Positions 1 through 10,120 of a stretch of 25,188 nucleotides of DNA are shown one piece after another. The DNA is from Macrocybe gigantea (lineage: Eukaryota; Basidiomycota; Agaricomycetes; Agaricales; Callistosporiaceae). Made by a program: the position numbers and the translations under genes. The stretch spans positions 1 through 25,188 of the forward strand of contig SJRY01000254.1 in the NCBI GenBank assembly GCA_011319805.1. The letters run 5' to 3'. The notes beneath the pieces were generated by a model. It did no database searches. It saw only the letters and a program-made list of their open reading frames with translations, and was not told the DNA's origin. Position 1 is the stretch's first letter; every line of letters starts with the position of its first letter.

Positions 1-134
1 TTTGATTCCAAGAGTCATCTTTATCTGCAAAAGTTACTGAGGTTCTTGGAACGGACGCACGCGATATGTCCGAATCTCAGACCGTGGCGCATTAGTCAAA
101 GCAGATGCACCGTTCAAGCTCTCTCTATTAAGTG

Positions 135-462
135 GCAAAAATGGTCAGTTGTGTGGTCACGGAAAATTTGCCAGGATATACGGAAGGTTTATTTTTGATG
201 CTACCGTTGACGCTTCCGAAGACAAAGTCGTAATCGTCTTCGCACAGGCCGGTTTGAACCCCTGAAGTAGTATGACATCTGCGACAATACCGAAATCATG
301 GCCATCGTTGACTATGAACACAGTTACGGGGACGTGGATCGGTGCACGGAACATATGAGACTGTCTATCCAGCCGGGGCATGAGCGAGAAATGTGGCCTG
401 CGCTGTGTGGATATGGGATCTTATCTGATACTCTCGAATTTTGTTGGATATCGTTTAGTTGA
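135..462 (+). pseudogene. APH-like phosphotransferase relic (fragment 1)
   Basis: This is a decayed C-terminal piece of an aminoglycoside/choline-kinase-like (APH) protein. On the + strand, in shifting frames, it reads LPGYTEG, then VIVFAQAGLNP (family motif hADLNPxNI), a TGA stop, then EIMAIVDYEHSYGD (family motif aIVDWEqs) and finally a tail over 391-455. The tail matches the second relic (5460-6360) nearly base for base, for example ATCTGATACTCTCGAATTT. The catalytic HxDxxxxN is broken: His reads Gln, Asp reads Gly, and a stop replaces the following Asn region. No N-terminal half is visible upstream. I see no chance of a product. Family assignment is firm because of the paralogue in the same window; the exact ends are approximate. 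Confidence 0.75.
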
Positions 463-2353
463 GTCGTTTGATTTGTCCATTTGACGCTGTGGGATCCGCC
501 ACGCGCATTCGCCCTAGCGATAGCCAGCTTTACATACCCCGAAAAATCTGGAAGTTCCCTATCTTGCACCTGCAGCATTGCTCAGGCTATAGAATTAGCC
601 ATAATGAAGGAAGTGATCTTTGCAGGGCGTTCGTCTTGTCACGTTCTCATATTAGGCAGTGAATTGAGTGACGATTGCGGGAGAGGTGACCTGCCAGAGG
701 TAAGTTATGCCAGAGAAGCAAAGTAGCCCCATCTGACCACTGGTTCTTTGAGATCGAGGATGCTGTTCGTTTTCAATTCTGACGGCTGCCCCTGGTTTGA
801 TTACCTCTATCTATTTTTATGGAGACTTGAATTAAACAGAGGTCCGGAATTCGCAGCAATTGACAGAATGCCCGTCTCGAAGAGCGGATGAAAAGACCTT
901 GTCTTCTCGGAGGTGCCATATGCCTGTGCAGGACCCTTTCACCTGCCCTTCAATGAATCAATGTGCGTGCTTGGTGTCGTGTAATTTCGGTGGTTTGCCA
1001 CGCCGGGCCGGCCAGTCCATCCTCCGGGCAGTGCACCTCCGCGCACATCGTGATGTCCGCCTGATCCATTCTGCGCAATAGCAGAAAAGAGGACGGTGAT
1101 TTGGATGCGGATCTGTCAAAGGCCTATTCGTTTCTTCTCACTCGGCTATGGCGAACGTCGTTCGCCTACATCAGCCCTTCTTGACGTTTTGACAGTCTCA
1201 CATATAAGGATAGATGTGGCGATGAGAACGATCATGCATTCGTTGTGACCTCTCTTCAGCTTGTTCGTTTCATTCAAAGGCACCGTGTCGGGATACTGGA
1301 CCTGAGACGGACAGTTGGAGTTGTGGCATATCTCGAGCGTGATTCAGCATTTTTGCAAGAATGGAAAATTTTACTGCACCCTTCAGCTATCAAGACACAG
1401 TGACCATGTGGTTGGGGCGCCATAGATCTATCTTGGGAAGCATGTGGTGCACATGGTCTCAAGGTCTGCACCGCAAGCGTGACAGTTATGTTCCTTCCGA
1501 GGCAAACTCAAGAGGACAATGAATTCTTACAAGACGACAAGGGCCGGAGGATTCTTACTGAATTTTGAATCTTCATTCTGAAGGTTCGTTCTGTTCGTGC
1601 TGCCAGCAGCGAGCTGGGTTATTTGGGCAAGGCCTTTTATCACAAATTGTCACAAACCGGGTCAAATAACAACAACCTTTCCAGCCAAGCAGCGCTGTTT
1701 CGTTACACATTTCGAATTGCTCTGCATCCGAGAGCGTGAAATATTACGAAGCGTTATCTCTTCACGAGGTAAGATTTTGGTGATTTGTGCTCGTTCGACC
1801 TGTCTGCAAGGAGTCGAAACAGATTGGGAAAAAGGCCTTCCCACGAAAGCACCTCTGCCCGGCTGCCGAATTATCAGACTCAGCGCCGACTTTGTTATCT
1901 GAGCCTCTCTTATGCCTGTCACGAATACCGTTATCAACGGTCTATTTTGGCACACGACACTCCCATCAGCGGTTTGCTGCATCAATTGTCGCAGTAAGTT
2001 TGTGCCTAATAACCCATACGTGCTGAACTCCAGCATCAACGGCCTCCAAGCCGCGTCGAGCTTCCTTGTGGAACGAGTATGTTCCAGTTCGTTCATCATC
2101 TTCCTGTTGCCTTTAATGCAGAATCTGTTTTCGGAATGCCAAAAACTGATGCAGGGTCTTAGACAGACAGGGTCTAGTTTATTTTAACTGAATCCCGACT
2201 TGAGAGGCAAGTCAACCGGGGCTCAGTCTTTTCAGATGCCCGATTGTGGGTTTCGATGCTGAGCGCCAAGACAATTCTCATCCATGTGCAACATTACGTC
2301 GGTTGTTGGCGGCCCTTTCACGAAATTCTCCATCTAGATACGCTATTCGGGTG
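463..2353. other. Intergenic region upstream of the transporter
   Basis: I see no convincing gene here. Open frames exist on both strands, the longest being 145 codons on the - strand (1662-2099), but none shows a recognisable motif, intron pattern or homology to other parts of the window, and + strand frames overlap them. Short shared tracts with the APH relic end near 462. The part from 1637 to 1936 contains a cluster of GATA-type sites that is listed separately. I found no tRNA, no terminal repeats and no long tandem repeats. Confidence 0.5.
1637..1936 (-). promoter_or_regulatory. Cluster of GATA-factor sites upstream of the transporter
   Basis: Five HGATAR-type hexamers, all in the same orientation (TTATCT or TTATCA on the + strand), occur at 1637, 1754, 1871, 1895 and 1931. 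About one match per 340 bp is expected by chance on both strands together, so five in 300 bp is an excess. In fungi, GATA factors of the AreA/Nit2/Gat1 type bind HGATAR and activate nitrogen-scavenging genes, including peptide transporters. The cluster lies 490-790 bp before the ATG of a peptide transporter. Site presence is seen; regulation is inferred. Confidence 0.4.
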
Positions 2354-2360
2354 TATATAA
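2354..2360 (+). promoter_or_regulatory. TATA box of the transporter gene
   Basis: TATATAA followed by GCC stands 75 bp before the ATG at 2429, a usual distance for fungal genes. A pyrimidine-rich stretch (2399-2424) follows it and runs up to the CAACAATG start context. Confidence 0.55.
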
Positions 2361-2428
2361 GCCATTCTGTTTTGGTTCCTGGCTTCTTGCGCTTTGGCAC
2401 CCCGCCTCCGTCTGTGCTTCCTCCAACA

Positions 2429-5098
2429 ATGTCGGTTGAAAAGCCTCACGACAAGGACATCAGGCTCACTAGTTCGCTGGATGAGAAGCACGATCACAGC
2501 GACAGTGATGCGAGTATCGTCGAGGGATCTGAAGGCGTCACTCAACATGAGTTGGCCACGTTGAGGCATGTCGCTGATCGCCTGCTATTGCTGCGTGGTT
2601 GGTCGTTATCGTTGAGTTTGCCGAGAGGTAATAGTCTCCTATTCTTTCATATTGATAATTCAGGGATCTGATGAATGATTAGGTGGACATATTACGGGAC
2701 GACGAACATTTATAACAATTATATCTTGTTCCCTCTTCCACCGGGCTCTCGCAATGGTTCAGTTCCCAGACCTCTAAGAGGCGGTGACACGCCAGCAGGC
2801 GCCCTTGGGCAAGGTCAACAGAAGGCATTCGCTCTTAGTAAGCCATTGCATCTTTGCTTCAGCCGTGTTTCAGTGTTGTTTAACCATGCCATTATTTTAG
2901 GAACCGTAATGTCGCAATTTCATTCGTTGAATCGACTATGCTGACTTTTTTTACAGTTCAACACGTTCTTTGTCTATGTTACTCCTTGGGTCGGCGGTAT
3001 CGTCGCCGATACGCTCTGGGGCCGTTACAAGACTATTATTGTCTTTTCTATTGTTTGCTTGTAGGCCGCTTTTTCCCTTTCCCGTCGGAGAAATCGACCA
3101 AATTATATTCAAGGATCGGTCACATCATTCTCGTCGCATCTGCTTCTCCAGCATCCCTGGAGAATTCCCAAGCTGCACTCGGCCTTCTTGCCCTGGCCAT
3201 CGTTATCATGGTAAATAACTCGACTGGCATTTCTTGTTTTTCTGTGACTCACGGATATTTCGATAGGGTCTGGGTGCTGGGTATGAATGCAGCACATTTA
3301 TTTCTAGCTATTCGCGTAATTTGACGTCTTGCATTGGATAGGGCAATCAAGGCCAACGTGTCACCTATGATTGCGGAACAATACACTGGCAAATTACGCA
3401 AAGGTCTTATCACATCCCTGTGACCCCTACCACGGTCCTTTACTTATCATACGTTTTCGCCAGAAACGTTGCCATCTGGCGAAGTCGTCATCAAATCGCC
3501 AGCGGTGACCATTCAGAGCACATACCTTTGTTCGTAACTGATGTCCGCGATTCCCGGTTGCGATGTCTGATCTGCCTTTTAGGGTTCTACGCCGCCATCA
3601 ACTTTGGGTCATGTGGAGCTATTTCTGCATCATTCCTGGCTCGTAATCACGGCTACTGGTCTGCATTCCTAGTCCCGACGTGCATCTTTGTTGCTGTGCC
3701 TCTCGTCTTGCTCATTGGCAGAAAAGCTTACATTATCACCCCGCCGCGTGGCTCCATTCTCCTCGAGGTGAGCGCTTTTGCCGGCGTTCTAAAAATACTG
3801 GCGTTTCAAGCCCCGTACTAGACAATGCGCGTAATTTCCTTCGCCCTCCGCCCGGCATGGTCAATCAATCCCCTTCAAACAATCCGGAACATTCGCTCGC
3901 CTAATTTCTGGGAACCCGCTAAACCGAGTATGTCGATGACTCCTTTACATTCTGTAAAATCATTCATTGACTGGATTATGTTCCATAGGCACTTACTCTA
4001 AAGGGCAGGTACCGGCTAGGATCACTTGGGACGATGAATTCGTTGGCGAAGTCGCTCGTACTCTCAACGCATGTTCTGTGTTCATGTTTTTCCCTTTCTA
4101 CTGGCTATGTCAGTTACGTTCACCGAGTCATTCTGCGAATGCATGTCTGACGTATACTTAGGCTACTCTCAAATCGACGGCAATCTTGGAACTGTCGCTG
4201 CGGGCATGAGACTAGCCGGTACTCCTAATGATCTTATCCAGTGAGTTGCATTTCATTTATATCGAACCCCTTGCATTTAACTCGCTTTCAGAAACTTGAA
4301 CCCCATCAGTATAATTGTCATGATCCCCATCTTCGACAATATCATCTATCCCTTCCTCCGTCGTCGTGGCATCAACTTTTCACCGATCAAGCGTATCTAT
4401 GCCGGATTCCTCGTCGCTGGTATCGGTACGTTGCTCCGTCACTGCCAACTAGTCGACCTGTCTAACATTGTCATCGCTTTTCAGCCATGGCTTACGCGTC
4501 AGTGCTTGAGAGCTACATTCAGAAGAGGTCACCTTGCCATGATGGCCAGCCCGCCGTTTGCGAGATCAACGGAGAACATGTATCAGCCCCTTTGAATGTC
4601 TGGATCGTCGCTGGCCCTTATATCCTCATTGGTATGTCGGAAATCTTCGCCTCCATTACGTCCTTGGAATACGCCTTTACCAAGGTCAGAGCCATATCAC
4701 TAACTCACCCCATGCACACGACCCGATAGTTACGGTGATTATCTTTTGCCCTTTAGGCTCCTAAACGCATGAAGTCCGTCGTCATGGCCTTCTCTCAGTT
4801 CCAGACGGCCCTTTCTTCCGCTCTCAACTTTGCGCTCACCGCCGTCAACGTCGAGCCCAAGTTCGTGTGGCTCTTTGGTTCATTTGCAGTCACTGCGTGG
4901 GTCGTCGGGACTATCTTCTTCATTGTGTATGTGGCTCTCGTTCTCTCTTTGACGGCTGTTCCGTAACTTCACTCTTTTCCCAGCTTCCGTGACCTCGACA
5001 GACGTGAGGCGGAACTCAATGTTATCGGACAAGGAGATCGGGCTGGATTCGCCGATGAGACACCAGAAATGACAACTGGTCTCACGGAAAAGGCCTAA
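2429..5098 (+). CDS. PTR2: POT/PTR2-family proton-coupled oligopeptide transporter (one frameshift)
   Basis: Plasma-membrane importer of di- and tripeptides driven by protons. Exons: 2429-2627, 2683-2837, 2901-2905, 2957-3060, 3114-3210, 3267-3280, 3342-3403, 3464-3529, 3583-3767, 3822-3927, 3989-4108, 4162-4240, 4292-4425, 4485-4684, 4757-4926, 4984-5098. All introns are GT-AG. POT hallmarks are present: the ExxER motif (EFAER) in helix 1, followed by WTYYGTTNIYNNY, then FNTFFVYVTPWVGGIVADT, WFYAAINFGSCGAISASF (PTR2 signature), ITWDDEFVGEVARTLNAC, and SLEYAFTK near the C-terminus. The exons sum to 1811 nt, one short of a multiple of three. The lost base is near 2585: after HVADRL the reading moves to the frame that gives IAAWLVVIVEFAER. 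With that base the protein would be 603 residues, normal for the family. The frame change is either recent damage or an assembly indel; the other exons are well conserved. Confidence 0.93.
2901..2905 (+). other. Five-nucleotide micro-exon of the transporter
   Basis: GAACC is bounded by TTTTAG on the left and GTAATG on the right. Joining exon 2 (phase 1, ending ...GCTCTTA) to these five bases and then to exon 4 gives AFALRTFNTFFVYVTPW, the expected family sequence. Direct joining of exon 2 to exon 4 would break the frame. The flanking introns are 63 and 51 nt. Confidence 0.8.
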
Positions 5099-5459
5099 GA
5101 TACGGCGGTTGTTCCCCGTATCCACTTCGTCGTTTCCTTTCTATTTTGTAATGTTGATGATGCTGGTTAACTTTGAATTCTGATGTGTTATAGCTTCGAT
5201 GTGGATACCATGTTTGTAATTGTGTAATGATAAATTCTCCAACTGACGACGATAAAAACATGGATGGTTTCTGTGGCTGTATATCGACCTATTCTGAATC
5301 CCGAGTCCTGTCCAAGTTTGTTCAAAGACTGCTTTGTCAAGACGCTGTCCGTGGGAAGGCGGTCGCTAACGAATGTTGCGATAAAGTAGAAAAATGAACG
5401 ATAGCAGCAGGCTGACGGAATCCATAGCACCCAATAAGAATCGAGGTCCACGAGCGTCA
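5099..5459. other. Downstream region of the transporter
   Basis: This stretch runs from the transporter stop to the end of the second APH-like relic. It should contain the 3' untranslated region and polyadenylation site of the transporter, but I see no clear AATAAA. An open frame on the - strand (5188-5460) has no recognisable motif and is probably chance. Confidence 0.4.
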
Positions 5460-6360
5460 AACGAACAAATCAACTATGTAACTTCCAACGAAATTCGAGA
5501 GTATCAGATGAGAACACCAGTATCCCACAATATAGCGCAGGCCATATATTCTTCCTCATAAGCTGGCTTGATAAACAGCTTGATATATTCATTCCAATCG
5601 TTTTTCTTCGCAGCACACCAATCCACTGTCCAAAACGCCTTGACGTACTCCCAATAATGAGGATATCATGCGCTTTGTTCCCAATCAACGATGGCTAAGA
5701 CTTCGGTGCTTGTGGCGGACATCATGATGTTGCAGGGATTCAGGTCAGCGTGCGTGAAGACGATTGGGACCTCGTCTTCAAAAGCACCGCGGATAGCCTT
5801 AAAAAATATATCGTCCGGATATCCTGGTAAACCTTTCGCGACTGACATGAGGGCATTTTTGAACTCCAGCGTCAAATGAATGGGCCCGGAGTATGATTAG
5901 CATTACTCCACAGTTGTTTGTTTAAGGGTTGGCGACAGAGAGTACCTTAGACAGTTTCGGTGAGAGATACAGCTGTAGCAAATGAGCGGCTGAAGAAACT
6001 TACCGACATACTTGGTCCCTGGAGCTTGCCTCAAACGCCTCATAGAGGAAACCATCGTTTCCAATTGGCTTGTCACGGCTAGCTTTTCTGGAGCAGAGAG
6101 CGAAGGCCAACGCTCCTCCACGGTGACGCCGTCGATATATTCCATGTAAATGAAGATTTCATATCCATCCTCGCATCATCCATACACCTTTGGTACGCGT
6201 ACGGACTCCAGGAAAGAAAGCAGCCAAAGAGACTGACCCTCTGAAATTAGCGTTTCGTCAGTTAGGCCATACTTGACGATCAGTTGGAGATCTGGAAAAT
6301 GGATGACATGAATACCGTTCGTTCATTCGGTATGGAGTGCTCTTCGACCTCCAATTCATT
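5460..6360 (-). pseudogene. APH-like phosphotransferase relic (fragment 2)
   Basis: Larger relic of an APH-fold phosphotransferase of the type expanded in basidiomycetes. Reading the - strand: HFPDLQLIVKYGLTDETL (start of the N-lobe), VPKVYG, stop, CEDGYEIFIYMEYIDGV (hinge), an intron near 6003 (GTAAGT donor), LPGYPDDIFFKAIRGAFED, then the catalytic loop VFTHADLNPCNIMMS and the metal-binding VLAIVDWEQSA, stop, YPHYWEYVKAFWTVDWCAAK. The HxDxxxxN and DWE residues remain intact. Two in-frame TGA codons (6176-6178 and 5666-5668) stand exactly where the family usually has Trp (VYGW and SGWYPEYWEY). No intact start is seen. The protein is therefore judged inactive although the core is well preserved. 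Confidence 0.82.
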
Positions 6361-6882
6361 GATGAAAGGCGACGAAGGGTAAGTTCTCGTTTACCCTTCG
6401 TGTAAGAGGAAAGGGGAAGTAACATAGACATGTACTTTTGGATGAAGAAGACTGATGCGCCACAATTTGAGATTCAGACACAACGCGGGCGCTCATTGGA
6501 AAACTTACACAACTTTGGCAAACTCGAAATTGAGGCTGCTTATTCCAGTTCTCCCTAAGATCTGTCGAAGCCTCACGCTGCGTTGCATTGGACATATTCG
6601 TCCTGCCAAGACAGCATTTACTAGAAACATGTGTCCTTGTATTTTAGATATCAATAAACGTGCACATCGTTCGAAATTTTGAGCAGCTTAGATGGTATGC
6701 AAACTTGTATGGTTTACAAATTTGAGGTCGCCGTGGACAGAATACACATGGTACTGTGAAGATCCTCTTGGTGGTGATTCGACGGATTTGTCAAGGAGGT
6801 ATACGAGACACCGAAACAGGCAAAGTCAACTTAGAATTCAAGATGGGTTGCGAAACTGTGCAATGAACCCTCATCTAGGAGA
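6361..6882. other. Intergenic region without a recognisable gene
   Basis: Between the APH-like relic and the end of membrane-protein pseudogene A. Small open frames on both strands (6356-6595 -, 6455-6682 +) show no motif. The - strand part next to 6361 could hold the lost N-terminus of the APH relic, but nothing aligns convincingly. Confidence 0.4.
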
Positions 6883-9487
6883 CTAGTTGGCGGAAAGTAC
6901 CCGGAAAGAGAACGCAATGATGGCCGCTACTAGTAAAATTATAGAGGAGAGCAGGAAGCTGATAGACAAGGTTACAACGATGCTTCGTCTCTATCATTGA
7001 ACATTAGTACGTTGAACGGGTCCGGCACGTAGCCGTGCAGAAGACACTCACAGGTATGGTTATATGCCCTTCACTGGTCACCATATGATTCCGCAAGTCG
7101 ACTTTGTAGATGAAAGTAGCCACGACAGTCATGACTACAGAGACACATGAGAGGTGGACCGCAACCAAGCCCAAAGATCTCGAAAGATGGTCAAGGCCTG
7201 GTAAAAGAAGCAAACTCGAAGATGCACCCAGTACTACTATAGCCTTTAAACAGTAACGATAGATCAGGATGACTTAAATTATGTTTGGCAGTACGTACGG
7301 TGAGGCAGGTGCGTAAACTTGAGCCAGGCATCTGCACCATGGGATGCATGCTAGCCTGAGATTCCTCGTCCATCCTTCGGTGACGATGTGCGCCGCGGCA
7401 AAGGCAAGAGCTCATAGATCCGAACAGAACCCTATGGGATGACCAGGATTTTCGAGGCGCACTCAGATCAGAGCTGCATACGTCCTTTGGCAGTGGCTTG
7501 TTCGGACGTAAACGTTGCTGCTTCAGACGTACTGGAACAAACGTCAGCTATGTCAAGAGGGCGACCATGCTAGTATCATACTCAGCCTTAGTAGAATTCT
7601 TGCAACTACGCGTATGCGGAAAACGGATTGAATGTCGGCATTGGACGGATCTCCAAAAAAAGCAAAGCGTTGATCATCGAGTTTTTAGTGTGACGTTGGA
7701 TATGGCCTACCAGACGATTGGAGGAGCAACATCAGCTCCTTGCACTCCTCTTGTGAGAATGGATTCGATATCGTGCCGCTGGATAAGATTAAAAACTTTG
7801 TAACAAGATCCAGGTACGAGAGTATTCAGATGCAAAATAATACCTCCAACCTCTGTGACACAACGTCAAGGCATCCATAGCCTCGGTTGCGGCATTTGCA
7901 GGGAGATGAACATGCGCCGGATGGGCTTCCATAAACGACCAGTATCGGTATTCCATGTCCAGCTCTGGAATTACGACGTTAACATTGATAGCAGAGTAGA
8001 AAACGCATAAATGTGCACCATCGTCAATAGCACTGCGATCCGCCTTCGCAATGTCACCCGTTACATCAAGCACAACACTCCTTCGCTCATGATCGACGAT
8101 ATACCTTGCAAACACAGTCTTATATGTCTTATGCCCCTTCAGGTCCCCCCTCAACCACACCTCGAGGTGTTGAGCCCACAAAGCACTACCGTTTGCAGCC
8201 TCGTATTCGGTGTCCAAGTAATACATGACGGAAACCAATTTTGATTCATCTCGGAGGTCGGCATCAGTCGTTATACGTTTTAACGGATGAAAAAAGTATA
8301 AAGTCCCATCTGGGAGCAAATATTCGAGCCAACCTGACTGGTGCAGAGGCAGGTTACCAACGTAGGGTATGGGCCATAATGCTGATCTTGTCTGTGATGA
8401 ATGATAGACCCGTGCGTCGTCTTCAGCCTGAAAAAGGAGGTACGGTTTGGATTTGCCTTTGGAGGCATTAGACAGAAGAGGGCGAGTTTCACTGCGCCTT
8501 TATTAGGACAAAACGGAAAGAGACTCCAAGGATTTCAACGAACTCTGTTTCAAAACTTGTTCCCTTATGACGTGATGCGGTCGTAGAGCCACTTGCATGA
8601 GTTGATCTTTTGAAAGGACCGTGTCAGGATGCGGCAAAGGGATCAAAACAGCGGCATCGCCAGGTTGATCAGCAAACGGGTCAATGATAGAAAGGGAGCT
8701 AAAGAGTGACATCGAAGTTTTCGTCAACACAACTAGGAACAAAAGCATAGTCGATACTCAACTGGGCGCTTGAATGCGTAGCTATTACGTCATTATCATC
8801 GGCGGATTGCTCGGGATCTAGTTCTCTCACAGGCGCTGCTGCGCTTTCGCGAGTTGACTCACGCTCGTCATTGTTAGAATTCCCGAAACGTATAAGGTCA
8901 ATAGGGGCGGGCAGAGGCAAAGACACTGGCAGATCGTTCATGTCATCAGTGAGCGCAACTGGAGCTGTGGCCGAAGACGTCATCTGCTGCTGCGGGGCGA
9001 CATAGTCCCCGGGACTGTCCTGTGCGCTGGTAGAGTCGGGCCGGGCAGCAATTTCCTCGTCCGGCTCGACCAGTGAGATTGGCACCGGGGACCGAGGCTC
9101 GGAGCCGTTCGCAACCTCCCTTGGGGGTGATTCAGCGTTAGGCCTGGGAACACGGACGGTCTCTATGACCAACTTGGTGGGCGCAAAGTTTGACCTGACA
9201 CTCTTGGCAGATACCGCGTCACCTTCGCTGTCAGACGCTCTAGACGGCGTGCGTCGGCGGATGGAAAACGAAGACGATCGTCGTCGTATGGCTTTGCCCA
9301 TGCGAGTCCATCGGGGCTTGCGCGGTTGGAAACCTTTCAGAGACAAGTCGTCTTGTGAGATGGTCGGGTCCTTGACCGGGTAAGGAGCAGGATTCGTCTT
9401 GATGTTCTGGGCTCGGAGCGTGTCGCCATTCAAGCTGTCGCCAGTTCGAGATTGTGGGGACTGAGGCCGTGATGAACTTGCGCTCAT
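6883..9487 (-). pseudogene. Paralogue A: decayed WW-like multi-span membrane protein gene
   Basis: Same exon plan as paralogue B (16296-19701). Exons on - strand: 9487-8763, 8698-8544, 8491-8019, 7964-7851, 7795-7711, 7650-7582, 7531-7299, 7243-7052, 6990-6883. Recognisable parts are a Ser/Pro-rich N-terminus with RWTRMGKAIRRRSSSFSIR, a degenerate WW-like segment (GWLEYLLPDGTLYFFHPLKR), ELDMEYRYWSFMEAHPAHV, and hydrophobic C-terminal helices (LLLLPGLDHLSRSLGLVAVH, VTLSISFLLSSIILLVAAII). Damage compared with B: exon 2 is 155 nt rather than 159 (frame change near 8608-8620), exon 5 is 85 rather than 90 (a second frame change), about seven residues of the first hydrophobic segment are gone in exon 7, and the tail is about half as long (108 against 219 nt). 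The two frame changes cancel, but exons 3-5 would be misread. Function unknown even for the intact form. Confidence 0.75.
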
Positions 9488-9899
9488 GAATCAAGCCTCG
9501 GACAGGGGATGCGGCTGTATAGCCTGAACAGAAGGCAACCAGGGGTCAGCAACGAATCGACTTGCTTGAGGGGATACGCATATAACTGGAAGAAAGCGCA
9601 CCAGTAGGGACTTGTAGGAAATGTAGCAGGAGAATGTCAGCCAGCCCGTTGCGTCGAGGCAAGGAATATAAGCTCGTGCCGAGGCTGTGACGGGAGACGA
9701 GAATAATTCTACGATCTCCAGGCAGGACACGTTTCCGGTGCTCTTGCTATTAGAACTGCAGGCAAATCTAGCTAGATTTAAAGTTCGTGCGTCCGATCAC
9801 GTTCAACACCATGCACTCGGCACGAAAGCTGTACCGTACTGCCCTCGCCTTCGAACACGAAGGACAAAGCCATTGCTGGAGATTCGCCGGCTGGATGCC
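9488..9899. other. Upstream region of paralogue A
   Basis: Region between the start codon of paralogue A (- strand) and the left target duplication of the transposon. It should hold what remains of the promoter of A, now separated from the next gene by the insertion. Weak TATA-like words occur (for example AATATAAG at 9664 on the + strand), but nothing decisive. Open frames here are short and without motifs. Confidence 0.4.
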
Positions 9900-9905
9900 A
9901 AGAAT
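9900..9905 (+). repeat. Left target-site duplication AAGAAT
   Basis: AAGAAT stands directly before the left terminal repeat (TATGGAAAGCC...) and recurs directly after the right terminal repeat at 16022-16027. A perfect 6-bp direct repeat at both outer edges is the footprint of insertion by a DDE-type enzyme. Confidence 0.88.
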
Positions 9906-9954
9906 TATGGAAAGCCGGAGCATCGTGCTCAGCTTCTGAGCTGTCACAGGTGCT
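9906..9954 (+). repeat. Left terminal inverted repeat (49 bp)
   Basis: Starts TATGGAAAGCCGG and ends GTCACAGGTGCT; identical to the reverse complement of 15973-16021. It contains two adjacent small palindromes, GAGCA-TCG-TGCTC and CAGCT-TCTG-AGCTG, which could be transposase-binding sites or form hairpins. Confidence 0.92.
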
Positions 9955-10120
9955 AATTAATAACGCTTAACTATATAAGGCACTATTATTCAGCATAGAC
10001 CCCGAACACATTAATGTTTCGCCTCGATGAGAGTCGCACTGATCACCAATGCCATAGGCCTCCAAAGCCATTGACTCTAGATTGGAATACAACTGATGTT
10101 ATGATGATAAGTAGTACATA

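Noticed and set aside
1662..2099. 145-codon open frame on the - strand upstream of the transporter
   Set aside because: No motif, no intron context, overlapping frames on the + strand of similar length, and it covers the GATA-site cluster; judged to be chance.
2575..2600. Programmed frameshifting in the transporter
   Set aside because: No slippery heptamer or downstream structure stands out, and a one-base loss explains the frame; POT transporters are not known for recoding.
5666..6178. TGA read as Trp or selenocysteine in the APH-like relic
   Set aside because: Other genes in the window use TGG for Trp and TGA as stop (for example the integrase and the Nudix stop), so a changed code is not credible; decay is simpler.
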